The position numbers and the translations under genes are program-made. Source: Sporothrix humicola (lineage: Eukaryota > Ascomycota > Sordariomycetes > Ophiostomatales > Ophiostomataceae). From it: a stretch of 64,000 nt of DNA. The DNA lies in NCBI GenBank assembly GCA_021396245.1, contig WNYE01000033.1, positions 344,699 to 408,698 on the forward strand. The letters are read 5' to 3'. The notes below the pieces were generated by a model that worked only from the letters and a program-made list of their open reading frames with translations, searched no databases and had not been told where the DNA came from. Positions 18,440 through 29,607 of the stretch are shown in pieces (the first letter of the stretch is position 1; each line of letters starts with the position of its first letter).

Positions 18440-19419
18440 ATAGACAATGTGAAGTTACTAAAGTCTGGATGTGAAATCAAAGGAAACTGTTAGAATAATC
18501 CCACGTCATTATTGAATCACTTTTCTACTCGTGTCATTTTTCTTGTTCACATGCTTTCACAAAATAATTTGAAGACAAAATATTGCGTATAAAAATTCGA
18601 GATTAAATTACATATAAAACTACGAGACCAAGGCTATTCACTTATAAGAAAATATGAATTAGTAAATAAAAATAAGCATTGAATAATGAAGACGATGCAC
18701 AAAGTCCACATATCGTTGAAGTCACGAATGTTTCTCTGAAGCACCTCACTTACACGATTACCTACACTAGCCAATCAGAGACAAGTTAGCATTTTCCAGT
18801 GCTCTCCGACACCGCATCGGCGAATCCACCGACTTCTCGCTGATCAGGAATCGACAGTGGGCCACGAAAAGCGCTAGCACCTGCCTAGTGTTTTTGACAG
18901 GGCCCCAGACACCGCGTGATGTTAAAAATCGGCAGAACCGCCGGCCACTGGTTTCGGCGCTGTTTAAAGAGGAGTTTCTGTAGGTCTTTGATTTTGGCTT
19001 TTCTGTGCTTGTCCAAACGGTTTGAAATGGCCTTTCGTTTAGGAAGAGGATGTTTCATGAGAATAATTTGCGTTGTTGAGTTAAGAGTGCTTTGTACATA
19101 GAGGAACACTGAAAAAAAAATAAAAAAAATAACGCGTCAACAGCATGAAGGAAGCTGGTAGACATGATAATCGCGACACTTTGTGGGGAAGCATGCAAGG
19201 CGACTGACGCTGCATGATAAACTCCACTGATAAGCCCACTGTACGATTCTCCAGTGGAAGTTCCACAGCGATACCCCATTCTTTGAACATGTGCCGTGCT
19301 GGGGTCGACTTTCCCCAAGTTTCTTCAAACGTTGTCTTGACAAAGTGACAAAAGCTTAATGAGCTCATCTGTTGTTTAACATTGACACTCTCCGGTTTCA
19401 GCATCCGTTTGTAGACACG
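18440..19419. other. intergenic, no gene seen
   Basis: 980 bp. The segment at 18480-18720 is AT-rich, and the rest is of mixed composition and serves as the upstream region of the large zinc-cluster gene. A few short open frames lack ATG starts or domain content. Confidence 0.5.
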
Positions 19420-22250
19420 ATGAATGGCAACAGCAATACCAACAAACGGCAGAGGGAAGAGAGTGACGCGGCAGCTGGCGACCGCGCCGCAGAGCGGCCT
19501 GAAAAGGCTGCAAAACCGCTGTTGACACGAGCGTGTGCCGAGTGCAAGCGACAAAAGATTCGATGCTTCTTTGCGGCGGGACAGGCATCATGCAACAAGT
19601 GCTCCAAAAGCGGTATCCAGTGTGTCCCGCACAACTTTGCACAAAAGTTTATGGACGACGATGCAATGTAAGCGGGCAACAACTCTCATTCAATTGCTCA
19701 ACAGACTTCCACTAACAGACATTCTCTCACAACAGATGGAAGGCTGATGCAGCAGAGACGATTAGCCGGCTCACGGCTGCCGTCAACTACCTCCTCGAAA
19801 AGAACAACTTGCCGAACCTGGCCACCTTTGCAAAGGACAAGACTGTGGTCGATACAGACCACCGGGACGCAACAAGTCCTGCCCTCTCTGGAGTCATTAC
19901 TGGAGATGCAAACGCAACAGCAGCCGCGCAGAACCAGGTTGTCTCGCCGGCCACAAGCCAGGCCAGCAGCACGGCCGTCGGGGCCACCACGGCGGCCTCT
20001 GGCAATTTCATCTCGGAAGGCCCATCGGCCGACCAGCACGAAGACGACTCGGACCTCGTGCCGCTCCCAATGAACAACTTGTATAACCTGACGGATCCTT
20101 CCAAGTCGTATCTGATCCGTGTCGACCCGACCTGTGTCAATGGTCCTGATTTTATCAGTCGCGGCGTCGTGTCTCTGGACGAGGCCCAGTTTCTGTTTGG
20201 CCATTTTATCAAACATATCAACCCTTTGCTCTGGGATGGCATCCTCTGCGCACACAAAACACTGGAGTCGGCGCGTGCGTCGTCGAGTCTGCTGGTGGCG
20301 ACTGTTCTCACCGTTGCAGCGATGCACTTGTCTGGTGAGCGGAAAGACAAGGACGGAGCTGCGGAAAAGAACGGAAGCCAGAGCCAGGGCCAGGGCCGGC
20401 CACAACAACAACAAGACAGAACCAAACCGACACTTCTCCACGTTACCTACGATGCCTTTGTCCAGCTGATGCGCGCATCGTGTCTATTGCGCACCCAGAA
20501 TCTCGATGACGTCCGTGGACTGTGCATTGGCGCCTTTTACCTGACAAGTCTCAGCTGGGCACTGTGTAGTCGGGCCATCCGCGTCGCCACAGAGATGAAT
20601 ATCCACAAGACAGGGTTCTTTCCATTCGAGAGACATGGCTTTCCTTCGGCTTCAACCTCAGAACTACAGGCGTCAACTATGCCAGCCCCCTCTACTTCAT
20701 ACGGAAACGAACAATTTGAACGAGTGCAGCTCTGGTACGTCCTGTATGTCTGTGACCACCAGTTTGCCCTCGCCTATGGCCGACCCCCAATGATGCACGA
20801 CGACGCAGCCATCCGGAATGCCGACAAGTTTCTGGCCATGAGCGAGAGTCTTTCTTTTCCGGTCCCAACGACAGCACAACCGCCACTTCCCTCCGGAGGA
20901 CTGCCACCTCATGCAACACCACACACTGCGTACACATCCGCCCCTGTGCCGCCGTCTGTCTCCAGAAACGTCCGCGGCAACCGCTGGCTCGTCGCCCAAG
21001 TCAAACTGTTCCGCATTCTGGCTGGCGCCTACTTCTTGTACGGCTGTGACCCCGACCTGGCTCTCGGCGGCGAGGACTACCAGCGTCTGCAGTCGTTCAA
21101 CCTGTCTCTGGACCAGTGGCGCCTGGAGGAGCAGCAACAACAGCATCAGCACACACGAGGCACGTCGCTTTCCTTTGGTGGCAGTGGCTCGAGTACGGGA
21201 CTACCCGGCAACGGCCCGGGCCGAGGACCCTTTTCCCAACGCAACGACGACCGGCAGGCACAGGCTCACGACCAAGCCGTCTCGAACAAGGTCACAACGC
21301 TCTACTACCACCTGGCCCGCTTCCAGCTCAACTCTTTGTCGCTGCGAGGGATCTCGGCGAGGGGCTGCGACGCTGCGACCGGCATGAGCATGAGCTGGGA
21401 ACGGCAGGAGGCCGCAAACAATGCCATTGCCGCTGCAGCCAGCACTATTCGGCTCATTGTCGAAGACAACGATCTGCGCAACCTCCAGATTGGCATGCCC
21501 ATCTTTGTACACGCCATGATTGCCGTCTGTGCCTCTTTTCTTCTCAAAATGGCCGTCGTGTTTAGTGCCGACGGAAGCCAAAGCCACGACGGAAGCCCTC
21601 TCGCTCTTCCGCGCGACCTTTCCCGCCACGGCCTCAACTTCCACACGAAAAATGCGTTGTCTGATGTAGAGAATCTCGTGCGCGTGCTCAGTGCCGTGGC
21701 TGACAGCACAAGCCAACAGCACGTTGTGCGTCAGGTCGTTACTGGCCTCCGTGAACTGCTCCTGCGTTTCCGGCCTGGACCAGAACCAGACACATTTGTC
21801 TATCTGCGGTCGACAATCAACAGTGGCCTCCACGGCTCTGCACAGGTAATGGCAATGCAGCCTCAAGGTGCCGTTCCCGGCACCACAGCGCCGACGCATA
21901 GTGGCGCATTTGATTATGGCGCCGCCGACATGCCCCGGACAGCACCGCCTGCGTATTCCATGACTCCCAACGACAACAGCAACATGGTCAATATGCAGCA
22001 GAGTGTATCCCAGACTGTGCAACCACTCAGCCAAAGCCAGATGTCAATGGCCAATGGAAACATGGGGGCACTCTGCAGCACAAACGGTCCCAATGGCAAC
22101 GGCGTGTCGTATCCAACACTGGATGGACCCATGCAGCCCCAAAGCTCAGGAAATTATCAGGAGGATCCATTCAATCTGATGGGCGACCTTGACTGGCGGT
22201 TCAACGATGCGTTTTTGTGGGGGATTCAGGCTGATCCTCCATATGTGTAA
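19420..22250 (+). CDS. large Zn2Cys6 transcription factor with fungal-specific regulatory domain, two exons
   Basis: A 920-residue regulator from exons 19420-19667 and 19736-22250. The 68-nt intron (GTAAGC...ACAG) joins ...DDDAI to WKADAAETISRL. The cluster is Cys39, 42, 49, 58, 61 and 68, with an eight-residue loop between the third and fourth cysteines. A coiled segment (ISRLTAAVNYLLEKN) follows at about residue 90, as in dimeric zinc-cluster proteins. The central region contains SRAIRVATEMNIHK and VQLWYVLYVCDHQFALAYGRPPMM, typical of the fungal_trans regulatory domain. The C-terminal 150 residues are Gln/Asn/Met-rich and probably activating. The upstream TTG-initiated extension is ignored because the ATG at 19420 precedes the cluster closely. 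It is next to the aldolase gene on the same strand and a candidate controller of it. Confidence 0.9.
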
Positions 22251-22376
22251 GGGGCTTGCGTGTGTATTTATTGTACAGAAATGTATTACGAGTTTAATGA
22301 CAGAATATCAGCTACATGACGAGGAAATTAGATACAACATACAGAAATATTTGATTAAGAGACTGTTCTCGATATG

Positions 22377-23574
22377 TCAACCAGAAAACAGCATGTTCTC
22401 CTCCAGAACGTGCATCAGCCGCGCGGCCCGCGCAGCCAGCCCCTTACACTCCTCCGTTGCGTGCGGCCATGCATCGACTCCCTCAAACTTCCTTGCCCAG
22501 TACTGCCACCGCTCTACGGAGCGAGGCGGGAAGGGAGCGTGGTCGCCAATGTCGCCGAGCTTCATCCAGCCACCGCCATTGCCATTGCCAGCATCATCGT
22601 CATCGCTATCGTCTTCATCATAGATGATGAAGCTCAACATCTTTTGGCCGTCCCAGATGATCCACTGTGCGACCGCCATGATGTCCAAGTTTCTCTCCAA
22701 AATATCATATGCCGTCACCTCTGGCTTTCGACCTTCACTCTCAAATACATGTCGCAGCTCGATAAATCCATGGCAGCCGATCGTGCCCAGCGATGAGAGC
22801 TTGGCCTCAAAGGCGTTGATATTTACCCAGTCGTAGGGGGTGTCCTCGTCAAGGCCGTGTGCGTCGGCAAGGCACTCTCTGAGCAGCTGGTAGTTGCCGT
22901 AGGAATATTCAGTTGACTGTGGTGTTAGAAGATGGCAGGGGTGCATAAATCTCATAACGGTGTATACGTACACCTTTGATAGGGTATCGGTCCATAAACT
23001 TGCCCGAATGGCCCAGCCGTGACACCAGATGCGCAAACTTGAGCTGCGACGGGTGGTGGTACGGAATTTGCTCGGCGAGCTCCACGCATATCTCGCTGAA
23101 CCGGGCGACTTCGGTCGGTGTGTGTGCGTGTGAGTTGCTCAAGTCTTTTTCGGGAATCAATGCAAGAATGGAGGCGACGACCTCGTCTTCTGACAGCTTA
23201 GTGTCTGGCTGGAGAAAGTCGCGCAGGATCGTGGCCATCTGGACCTCTGCGTATCGTTGCTGCACCTCGGAATCGGATATCTCGTAGACGGATTCCTCTT
23301 TCTCTTTCTCATTCTCTACTGTGATTTGTTCTATTTCTTCCGGGTGTGTTGTGTTTTTCTGCTCGTTCTTTCCTTTTTCCACCTTTCCAATCTTCCCCCA
23401 GAGCATCACCAGCCACGAGCCGCGTTTCTCTTTCTGTCTTCTGGCGTCATCTTCGCGAGCAGCACGACTAGCTGCTTCATTGGCAGCACGTCTGTGACAA
23501 TCAATGACTGCATTGTAAAATGAAACGTCGTCGCTATTGTCGACAAAATTGACAATGAGTTGGAGTGCGGCCAT
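22377..23574 (-). CDS. DUF3632-family fungal protein, two exons
   Basis: A 380-residue protein from exons 23574-22972 and 22916-22377 joined across a 55-nt intron (GTACGT...CACAG, phase 0, ATC AAA GGT to TCA ACT). It is soluble, with no signal peptide. An acidic/basic charged region at about 60-95 (Lys/Glu-rich) is followed by a YHHPSQLKFAHLVSRLG segment that is the hallmark of the fungal DUF3632 family (position of the conserved HPxQ). The C-terminal half has a VNINAFEAKL segment, an acidic run (DEDDSDDDD) and a WQYWARKFEGVD segment. The function of the family is unknown; the genes are often found in accessory regions. The start at 23574 is the first ATG; the frame upstream opens only with TTG. 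Confidence 0.8.
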
Positions 23575-24015
23575 CCTAGGCCACCGGAGTTGTTGATACA
23601 AGACGAGTATTCGAAAATGCGAGCAAAAATGATGAAAACATGGATAAAAATAAACAAAAAGCAAAATCTACTCTTACCATTTAACTCTGATCTTTTAAAC
23701 ATACTCTACGATTGCAGGCTGTGGTCCGAATAGCCGCCCTCCGGGCCAACATGTCGAGGCCCTGCCCGTATGAGTCAACCCCACTCCCTCCCTGCATCGT
23801 CCAATCAACGAAGATAATTTAACGCTTTTCTGTACAGTATACTATTGCACATTATTGTATTTTGAATTCGACAATAAAATACCAGCCGCACGAAGAGTCA
23901 AAGAGACACACCGTATCAAGATTCTTAAAAAAAAAGTATATACTAAGAGATGAGAGGTACATCAAGACGGGTGACAACATACAACCCCGCCGCTTCCCCT
24001 TCCCATACCCGTAGC
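23575..24015. other. intergenic, no gene seen
   Basis: 441 bp upstream of the DUF3632 gene and downstream of the MFS gene, both minus strand. AT-rich between 23810 and 23960. Confidence 0.5.
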
Positions 24016-25596
24016 TTATATACGGTAGATAAACTCGGGGTTTTCGCGGTCGGTCATGTCGCGCCAGCCGTGGTTCTCGACGGGGACAAAGTCGGGCTGG
24101 GCGCGGATGGTGGCCTTGCGGCGGTTCTCACGGCGGCACCACCAGTTGATGAACAGGAGGTCGACAATGCAGAGGGCGAAGCAAACGAGAATTGTGATCT
24201 CGGCCGACACAAAACGGGGGCCGTCCTTGGGCCGGAAGGTCTGCGGGCCGACAATGTTGCCGGCGGCATAGCCCACCATGTAGATGGCGGCGACGGTCGT
24301 CTTTTTGGTGTAGCCGGCAATGTTGCTAGAAATCAACGACAGGACGGTGGCGCCGACGGACGGCAGTGTCTGGGTCATGTAATAGCCGATAAGCCGGCCG
24401 ACGTTGTTGGAGAGGGGCAGCGCAATAATCAAGATCATGCCCAGGACAGCGACCAGCATGGGCACACATGCGACGAGCGTGCGCTGCTGCGTGTAGTCGC
24501 CGATAAAACCGTTGGCGAGACAAGACAGAATCACGACGCCGCCACCTGGGATGCCGTACAGCAGACTCTGCAGTGGAGTGTAGCCAAAGTTGACAATGAG
24601 CTGGCTAAAGTAGTTGGTGATGCCGCCGTTGGGAATGTCTGACAGGACGCCGTACGCAAAGAGAGCCCAGGTCAAGGGATCCATCAAAGCTTCGATGAGC
24701 TGGTAGCGCTTGAAGTGCACGTTGCCGATGCCCTGCTCGTTCTCGCTGACACGGGCAATGGCCAACAGCCGGTCGCGTTTGGACAGCCAGCGGCAGTTGA
24801 GCTGCGAGTCGGGGATGATGTAGTAAAATGCGAGGCCAACGAGCACCGTGAAGCCGCCCGTCACGATAAACAAAATCTTCCACGGGGCCAACGAGGCCGT
24901 GCCGTCGCTGGGGATGTGGCGTGCAATGCCATAAGCCACCAAGCCACCAATGATCTGGCCTCCGCCGTTGGATGAGATGTAAAGGTTGGTGCGCAGATTG
25001 TGCTCGTAGTGCGTGTACCACTGCGAAGAGAGCAAAGCAAAGCCGGGCATGGAGGCCGCTTCCAACAGACCCATGAAGAAGCGGATGGCCATGGCGCCGG
25101 ACCAGGAGTGGACGACGGCAAAGAGACACAGAACCGCTCCCCAGAGCGTGACGCACGTCGCCGAGTAGCGGGCCAGCGGGAGCATCTGCATCAGACGGTT
25201 GGTCGGGTACTCCCACACGAGAAACCCGAGATAGAAGATAGATCCCAGCCAGTTGTACTCGTCCACTGACAAATGGAGATCGACTTTAAGCCCCATGATG
25301 CTGGCATAGGACAGCGATGTCTTGTCGAGGTAGTTGAGGCCAAAGACGAGACACAGAATGGGCATCAGGTGCCAGTCAATGGTGCGCAGCAGCCGCTTTT
25401 TCGTGGCGTCGTCCAGCTCCTGTGCAATGTCCATCGGCTCGCCGCCCAGCTCGGCAAACGCCTTGAGCGCCTCATCGTCGTTGCGCGTGTACTTGGTCAC
25501 GTGCTGGATGTGGAACGCCGTGTCAGCGACTGCATTTGCTTTGGTGTCGTCTACCTCGACGGGTTCGAGGGTTTTCTGCGGATCCGAGTCGGCCAT
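24016..25596 (-). CDS. MFS transporter, anion:cation symporter type (allantoate permease-like)
   Basis: A 526-residue single-exon membrane carrier. After a hydrophilic tail of about 75 residues come twelve predicted membrane helices. The first cytosolic loop region reads LNYLDKTSLSYASIMG and the second helix region GSIFYLGFLVWEYPTNRLMQ, both characteristic of the Dal5/ACS subgroup that imports allantoate, ureidosuccinate, nicotinate, vitamins or other organic anions. MGLLEAASMPGF and QWYTHYEHNLRTNLYISSNGGGQIIGG continue the family pattern. The long open frame upstream of 25596 (to 26220) is leader sequence; the ATG at 25596 gives the usual tail length. It is divergent from the HET gene. The substrate cannot be assigned, though a small carboxylate would fit the neighbouring catabolic genes. 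Confidence 0.88.
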   Translation of the reverse strand: MADSDPQKTLEPVEVDDTKANAVADTAFHIQHVTKYTRNDDEALKAFAELGGEPMDIAQELDDATKKRLLRTIDWHLMPILCLVFGLNYLDKTSLSYASIMGLKVDLHLSVDEYNWLGSIFYLGFLVWEYPTNRLMQMLPLARYSATCVTLWGAVLCLFAVVHSWSGAMAIRFFMGLLEAASMPGFALLSSQWYTHYEHNLRTNLYISSNGGGQIIGGLVAYGIARHIPSDGTASLAPWKILFIVTGGFTVLVGLAFYYIIPDSQLNCRWLSKRDRLLAIARVSENEQGIGNVHFKRYQLIEALMDPLTWALFAYGVLSDIPNGGITNYFSQLIVNFGYTPLQSLLYGIPGGGVVILSCLANGFIGDYTQQRTLVACVPMLVAVLGMILIIALPLSNNVGRLIGYYMTQTLPSVGATVLSLISSNIAGYTKKTTVAAIYMVGYAAGNIVGPQTFRPKDGPRFVSAEITILVCFALCIVDLLFINWWCRRENRRKATIRAQPDFVPVENHGWRDMTDRENPEFIYRI

Positions 25597-26254
25597 GACG
25601 ATGGGATGAAAAAAAAAATGAAAACAAGAAGGAGGGAAGACAAGAAAAACAATGGAAATAAAAAGAGGTAAGTGATGGAAGAACAAAAGAGCAAATATAA
25701 AACACTCAGTCGATTGCTGTCGTCGACATGGAGCCCATTGCACTTTGCTGCTGCTCAGAGAGGGAGATCGCCGGCTTATCAATGCATGCTTCTGTCCGCG
25801 AAAACAATCGAAAATGAGTTGCCGAGAGGAAAGAAGGTGAAGCTCTGTGCGGCGTCCGAGTTTGCAATCTGCATGCAACACATCAAACACGCGACGCAAG
25901 AGTCTGTCTGGGGTCCCCGGGACTCCCCATGGGGCCAAGCTATCGACAAAAGGTGAAAAGAGCGAAACGAAGTTGACAAATGTGCGTAGGTTTTCAATAT
26001 CGGCGACTCGCCGAGTTGTGGAGTGTGGAGGTGGGTCCCGACTTTTAGTGACAGGTCGGAGGGCAGCCGATTTCAATATGACTCGTGCCTGTAGCACGCC
26101 GTTGGTGACTTTTGCGTCTGTCTGACAGGGCTGCGGGGTCGCCAACCACAGTTGACATGTGTCGGAGATAAGCCTGACAACACGTTGACCTTTTGAACGA
26201 CAATCAACAAAACAAGACACCTTGGCAAAACAGCCCGCCCGTCACGCCACGACC
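25597..26254. promoter_or_regulatory. divergent promoter, MFS carrier and HET gene
   Basis: 658 bp between the two divergent starts. No gene is supported; the open minus-strand frame across it is an artefact of the carrier's reading frame. Confidence 0.5.
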
Positions 26255-29079
26255 ATGGACACGCTTCTCGTCCCACAGGATGCGATCTTGGCACCAGAAC
26301 GAACACGCTATGTATGCAAGGAGCCTTGGGACGGCGGCACATATTTTACATATGCACGACGGCAACGACGCATGAGGGCAGTCCCGGAGAGGCTCCGACA
26401 GTACATGGGAGGCGCCACCAATGACGATCAAGACGACGAGTTTACTGAGCACATACTACCGACGCCACAGCCTGAGCAAGAGGCCTTTCTGCAAACGTGG
26501 CTGTTCTTTGGTCTCTTGGCAGAGTTCTTTGGCCTCAACGAAGACGAGGCTGGACAGCGGCTGGTCGATGCTGAAACGGCCAAGCGAGGGATTGCTGGCC
26601 TCTACACTGACTATGTCGAGGACGGCGGTGATGAAAACGGTACAAAATATCTGACTGGTGCGCATATGCTGAAGTCGAAAGATGCTCCTCTGTTAATTGT
26701 GGCAAGGCTGCGTCTGGCTGGGTCGGCCATTGAGCAGCGCATCCAGTATCTCCACCGCTGCCTGACGTTTAGCTGCTTTCTGTTGAGCTCTGCCATACAC
26801 ACTGAATTTGACCCGGCCATCAAGACGTCGATTGCTGCCCTGGGTGAGCTTCTGTCCACGGGCTTTGCTACGGCATCCAACCTCAAACGTATCCCCAGTG
26901 CCGACCTAAGCTTTAGTTTTGCATGGGCGGACCGGTACCTCGAGGCCAATGGCGAGCTTGAACGGCACATGATCTCCCACGGCTGGTGCGTCAGCGAGGT
27001 TGAAAAGATCCGGTCGGTCAACCAGGGACTCGGCACGCGGCACTACTTGAGCCACATGCGCAAAGGCGGACCGCGTCGCAACCACAGCTTGTGCTCCAAG
27101 GAGGGATGTGTTGCTTTTCAGATAGACCCGTCGTCTTATCGGCCATCACATGCCGGCAACGACTGTGGGTGTGAATTAATCCCGGTTGCTGCCGCAAAAG
27201 TCATGCAGGTTTTGCGGAACACATCCGGGTATCCTGTTCTGAAAATATCTGGTGCACATGATGACCACTACAATAGTTTGGACCTGGAAGTCGAGTCATA
27301 CACGGAGGGCATCCCGTATGTGGCAATATCTCATGTCTGGGCCGATGGCATGGGCAACCCAAGAGACAATTCTCTGCCAGCCTGCCAGATTTCAAAGGTG
27401 GCAAGACTGGTTTCTCTGCTGCAAGCGTCAACTGACGACTCTCAAGAGGAGCCATACCGGATCTGGATCGACCCTCTTCTGTGCCCCATTGACGAGGACG
27501 GAAAGAAGCTTGCATTGCAACGTATCCCGGATGTTTACCGCAACGCCACGCATGTTCTCGTCTTGGACGCATCGTTGATGGGATATGCCGCCAAGGACCT
27601 GACGCCGGAAGAGATTCTTCTCCGCATATTCAGCTCCTCAGCCTGGATGCGGAGACTATGGACATTGCAAGGTGAGTTCCAGAATGATTGGATTAATGTA
27701 AGCCTGTGTCTTATTTTAGCTGACATCAAGTAGAGGGCGCTCTTGCTCGGTCGCTGTATTTTCAATTCTCGGACTGTGCCGTCTCACCAACGGACAAAAT
27801 GACAAAACTGTACATGAAAGGGCTGTCCGACGCGCGGTACATGCGCCTGTGGCAGGATATTGCCATTGAGCAGGTGCATTTACGTGGCTGGTTTCAGTCG
27901 ATGGAAAGCTTGTCGACTCCATCCTCCTCATCAACTCCTTCATCTTCTACGTCCTCTTCGTCACTGAGCCTTGTCAGCTTACAGCGTGCCCTCCACTTCC
28001 GCACCGTATCCGACCCAGCTGACGAGCCACTCTGCATTGCTACGTTGCTATGTCTGGACCAGGCCTACGTCGTCGCCGGCTCGACGCTTCAAGAGCGCAT
28101 GGTGCGTGTGTGGGAGCTCATATCCAAGAAACTGGATGGCGCTGTCCCTGCTCGTATCTTATTCTCCTCGGATGAAACCCTCGACATTCCAGGTTGGAGG
28201 TGGGCTCCCCGCAGTCTCTTGAGTGCAAGTGACGCCGCTAGACGCTCAGGCATGGACGTCCACCATCGTATTATGCGGTTCCGTGATTGGCGGTTAGACC
28301 AGCCTGCGGAAGGTACGGCGGAAGGCGAATCAACAAAAACAAGTACTGGAGTGCCTACACCGTGGGGTCTTCGGGTGAAAAAGGGTGGGTTAAAGTTGAA
28401 ATCTACTCCATTGCTGCCGCACCTGCCATTTCACCCGTGGGAAAGAGTGACTGGCTCCCACGAAGACATGCTCCTCATCAAGCATTCCGAGTCTGGCCGG
28501 TGGCTGCGTCTGATGGACTTTTACCGCCTGGAAATGGGGAAAAAGTGGTCACAGGCAGAGCGTCGTGAGTATGACAAAACGGCCGACAACCCTCTCTGTC
28601 GACTGGTTGACGGGGGACGGCAGGCCGTGATATTCGATCGGCCGCCCACAAAGGGCCAATACAATCTCAGCCTGATGGTCCACCTGGCTGATGGGCACGG
28701 CACCAGCAGCACACTTCGAGCACGTCGAGAGAGGGTGGTGGTCCTCGACTGGGCCAGTCCAGCACATTCCACTGTTGCCGATGGGCTCCACGAACTGGCA
28801 ATGGAAGTGGCTACAAACGACGTGACAAAACAGTATCTCGATATCATGGACAATCCGTCAGGCTGGGATGAGGCACAGGATGCTATCACCAAGGTCCGGG
28901 ACAGTATGAAAGCTGCCATGGCAAAGAAATGGAGGGCAGATCCATCATTCGTGGGGGCTGTCCGGGATACTCGGGGTCCAAATATGGAGAATGTGATGTG
29001 GGCAGAAATCCAGATGAGATTCTCGCATAATATCGTGTGTACCGATATCCCCGAGACCCAAGTATGGCTCATAGATTAG
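26255..29079 (+). CDS. HET-domain protein (heterokaryon incompatibility type), two exons
   Basis: A 920-residue protein from exons 26255-27671 and 27734-29079, joined across a 62-nt intron (GTGAGT...AAGTAG) to read LWTLQ-EGALARSLYFQF, exactly where HET proteins are conserved. The HET domain starts near residue 350 with IPYVAISHVWADGMGN, continues with RIWIDPLLCPID and KKLALQRIPDVYRNATHVLVLD, and ends around AWMRRLWTLQEG. About 340 residues precede it with no recognised domain, including a Cys/His-containing stretch near 270-310. The C-terminal 400 residues are also unassigned. HET proteins trigger programmed cell death on non-self contact; partner and specificity are not visible here. The start is the first ATG; the upstream in-frame TTG is ignored. 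Confidence 0.87.
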
Positions 29080-29274
29080 ACCGAGGACGGCTTCACCTAC
29101 ATCTGGCACGCTGCACTCATATGTTTACGATACGAAAAAAAAAAACGGAAATAAGTTCGAATGTTTTTTTGTTGACTACATATATACATGAATCGTAACC
29201 ACAGGCCATGGCCCCATTTCCACTATTTGCAGCTTCCCATGCTGTTGAAAGTCCAGCATGATATGGTACGGAAC

Positions 29275-29607
29275 TTAGCGGGCAGTGGCAGCGGCAGCAC
29301 AGCCTGAGGTGGTCACGCAGGCGCAGACTGTAGCCACGGCGTTGAGAACCTCGAGACCAGTGGCGATGCCGCAGTCGGCAACCACGCAGTTGAGGGCCGC
29401 GTTCTGGATAGCAGCCGAAGCCGAGCACTGGCAGGCGTAGTTGGCATCGGCACAGCCGGCGTCGGTGACAGCGGCCGAAATAATGCAGTCCGAAGCGCAC
29501 GAGGGCACGGCGGCAATGGCAGAGGTGCAAGCACTGCACGGTGGCGGCGTGATCTGGGCCTGGGCAACGGCGACGAGGGCAGTGATGAAAGTAAGCGTGA
29601 ACTTCAT
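29275..29607 (-). CDS. small secreted CFEM-domain protein
   Basis: A 110-residue protein. MKFTLTFITALVAVAQA is a signal peptide. The mature part matches the CFEM cysteine pattern exactly: P-x-C-A-x2-C, then x10-C-x-D-x4-C-x-C, x12-C-x4-C, and x15-C, with two further cysteines before and two after. The Asp in the GCADANYAC segment is the residue that coordinates ferric heme in characterised members. No C-terminal GPI signal is apparent, since it ends ...GCAAAATAR without a hydrophobic tail, so it is probably a free secreted protein. CFEM proteins take part in heme or iron capture, cell-wall function and host interaction as effectors. No intron. It is convergent with the HET gene. Confidence 0.9.
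   Translation of the reverse strand: MKFTLTFITALVAVAQAQITPPPCSACTSAIAAVPSCASDCIISAAVTDAGCADANYACQCSASAAIQNAALNCVVADCGIATGLEVLNAVATVCACVTTSGCAAAATAR

Noticed and set aside
24016..26220. Extension of the MFS carrier to a 734-codon frame
   Set aside because: The extra 208 codons have leader-like sequence without homology features and begin with TTG; the ATG at 25596 gives a normal carrier.
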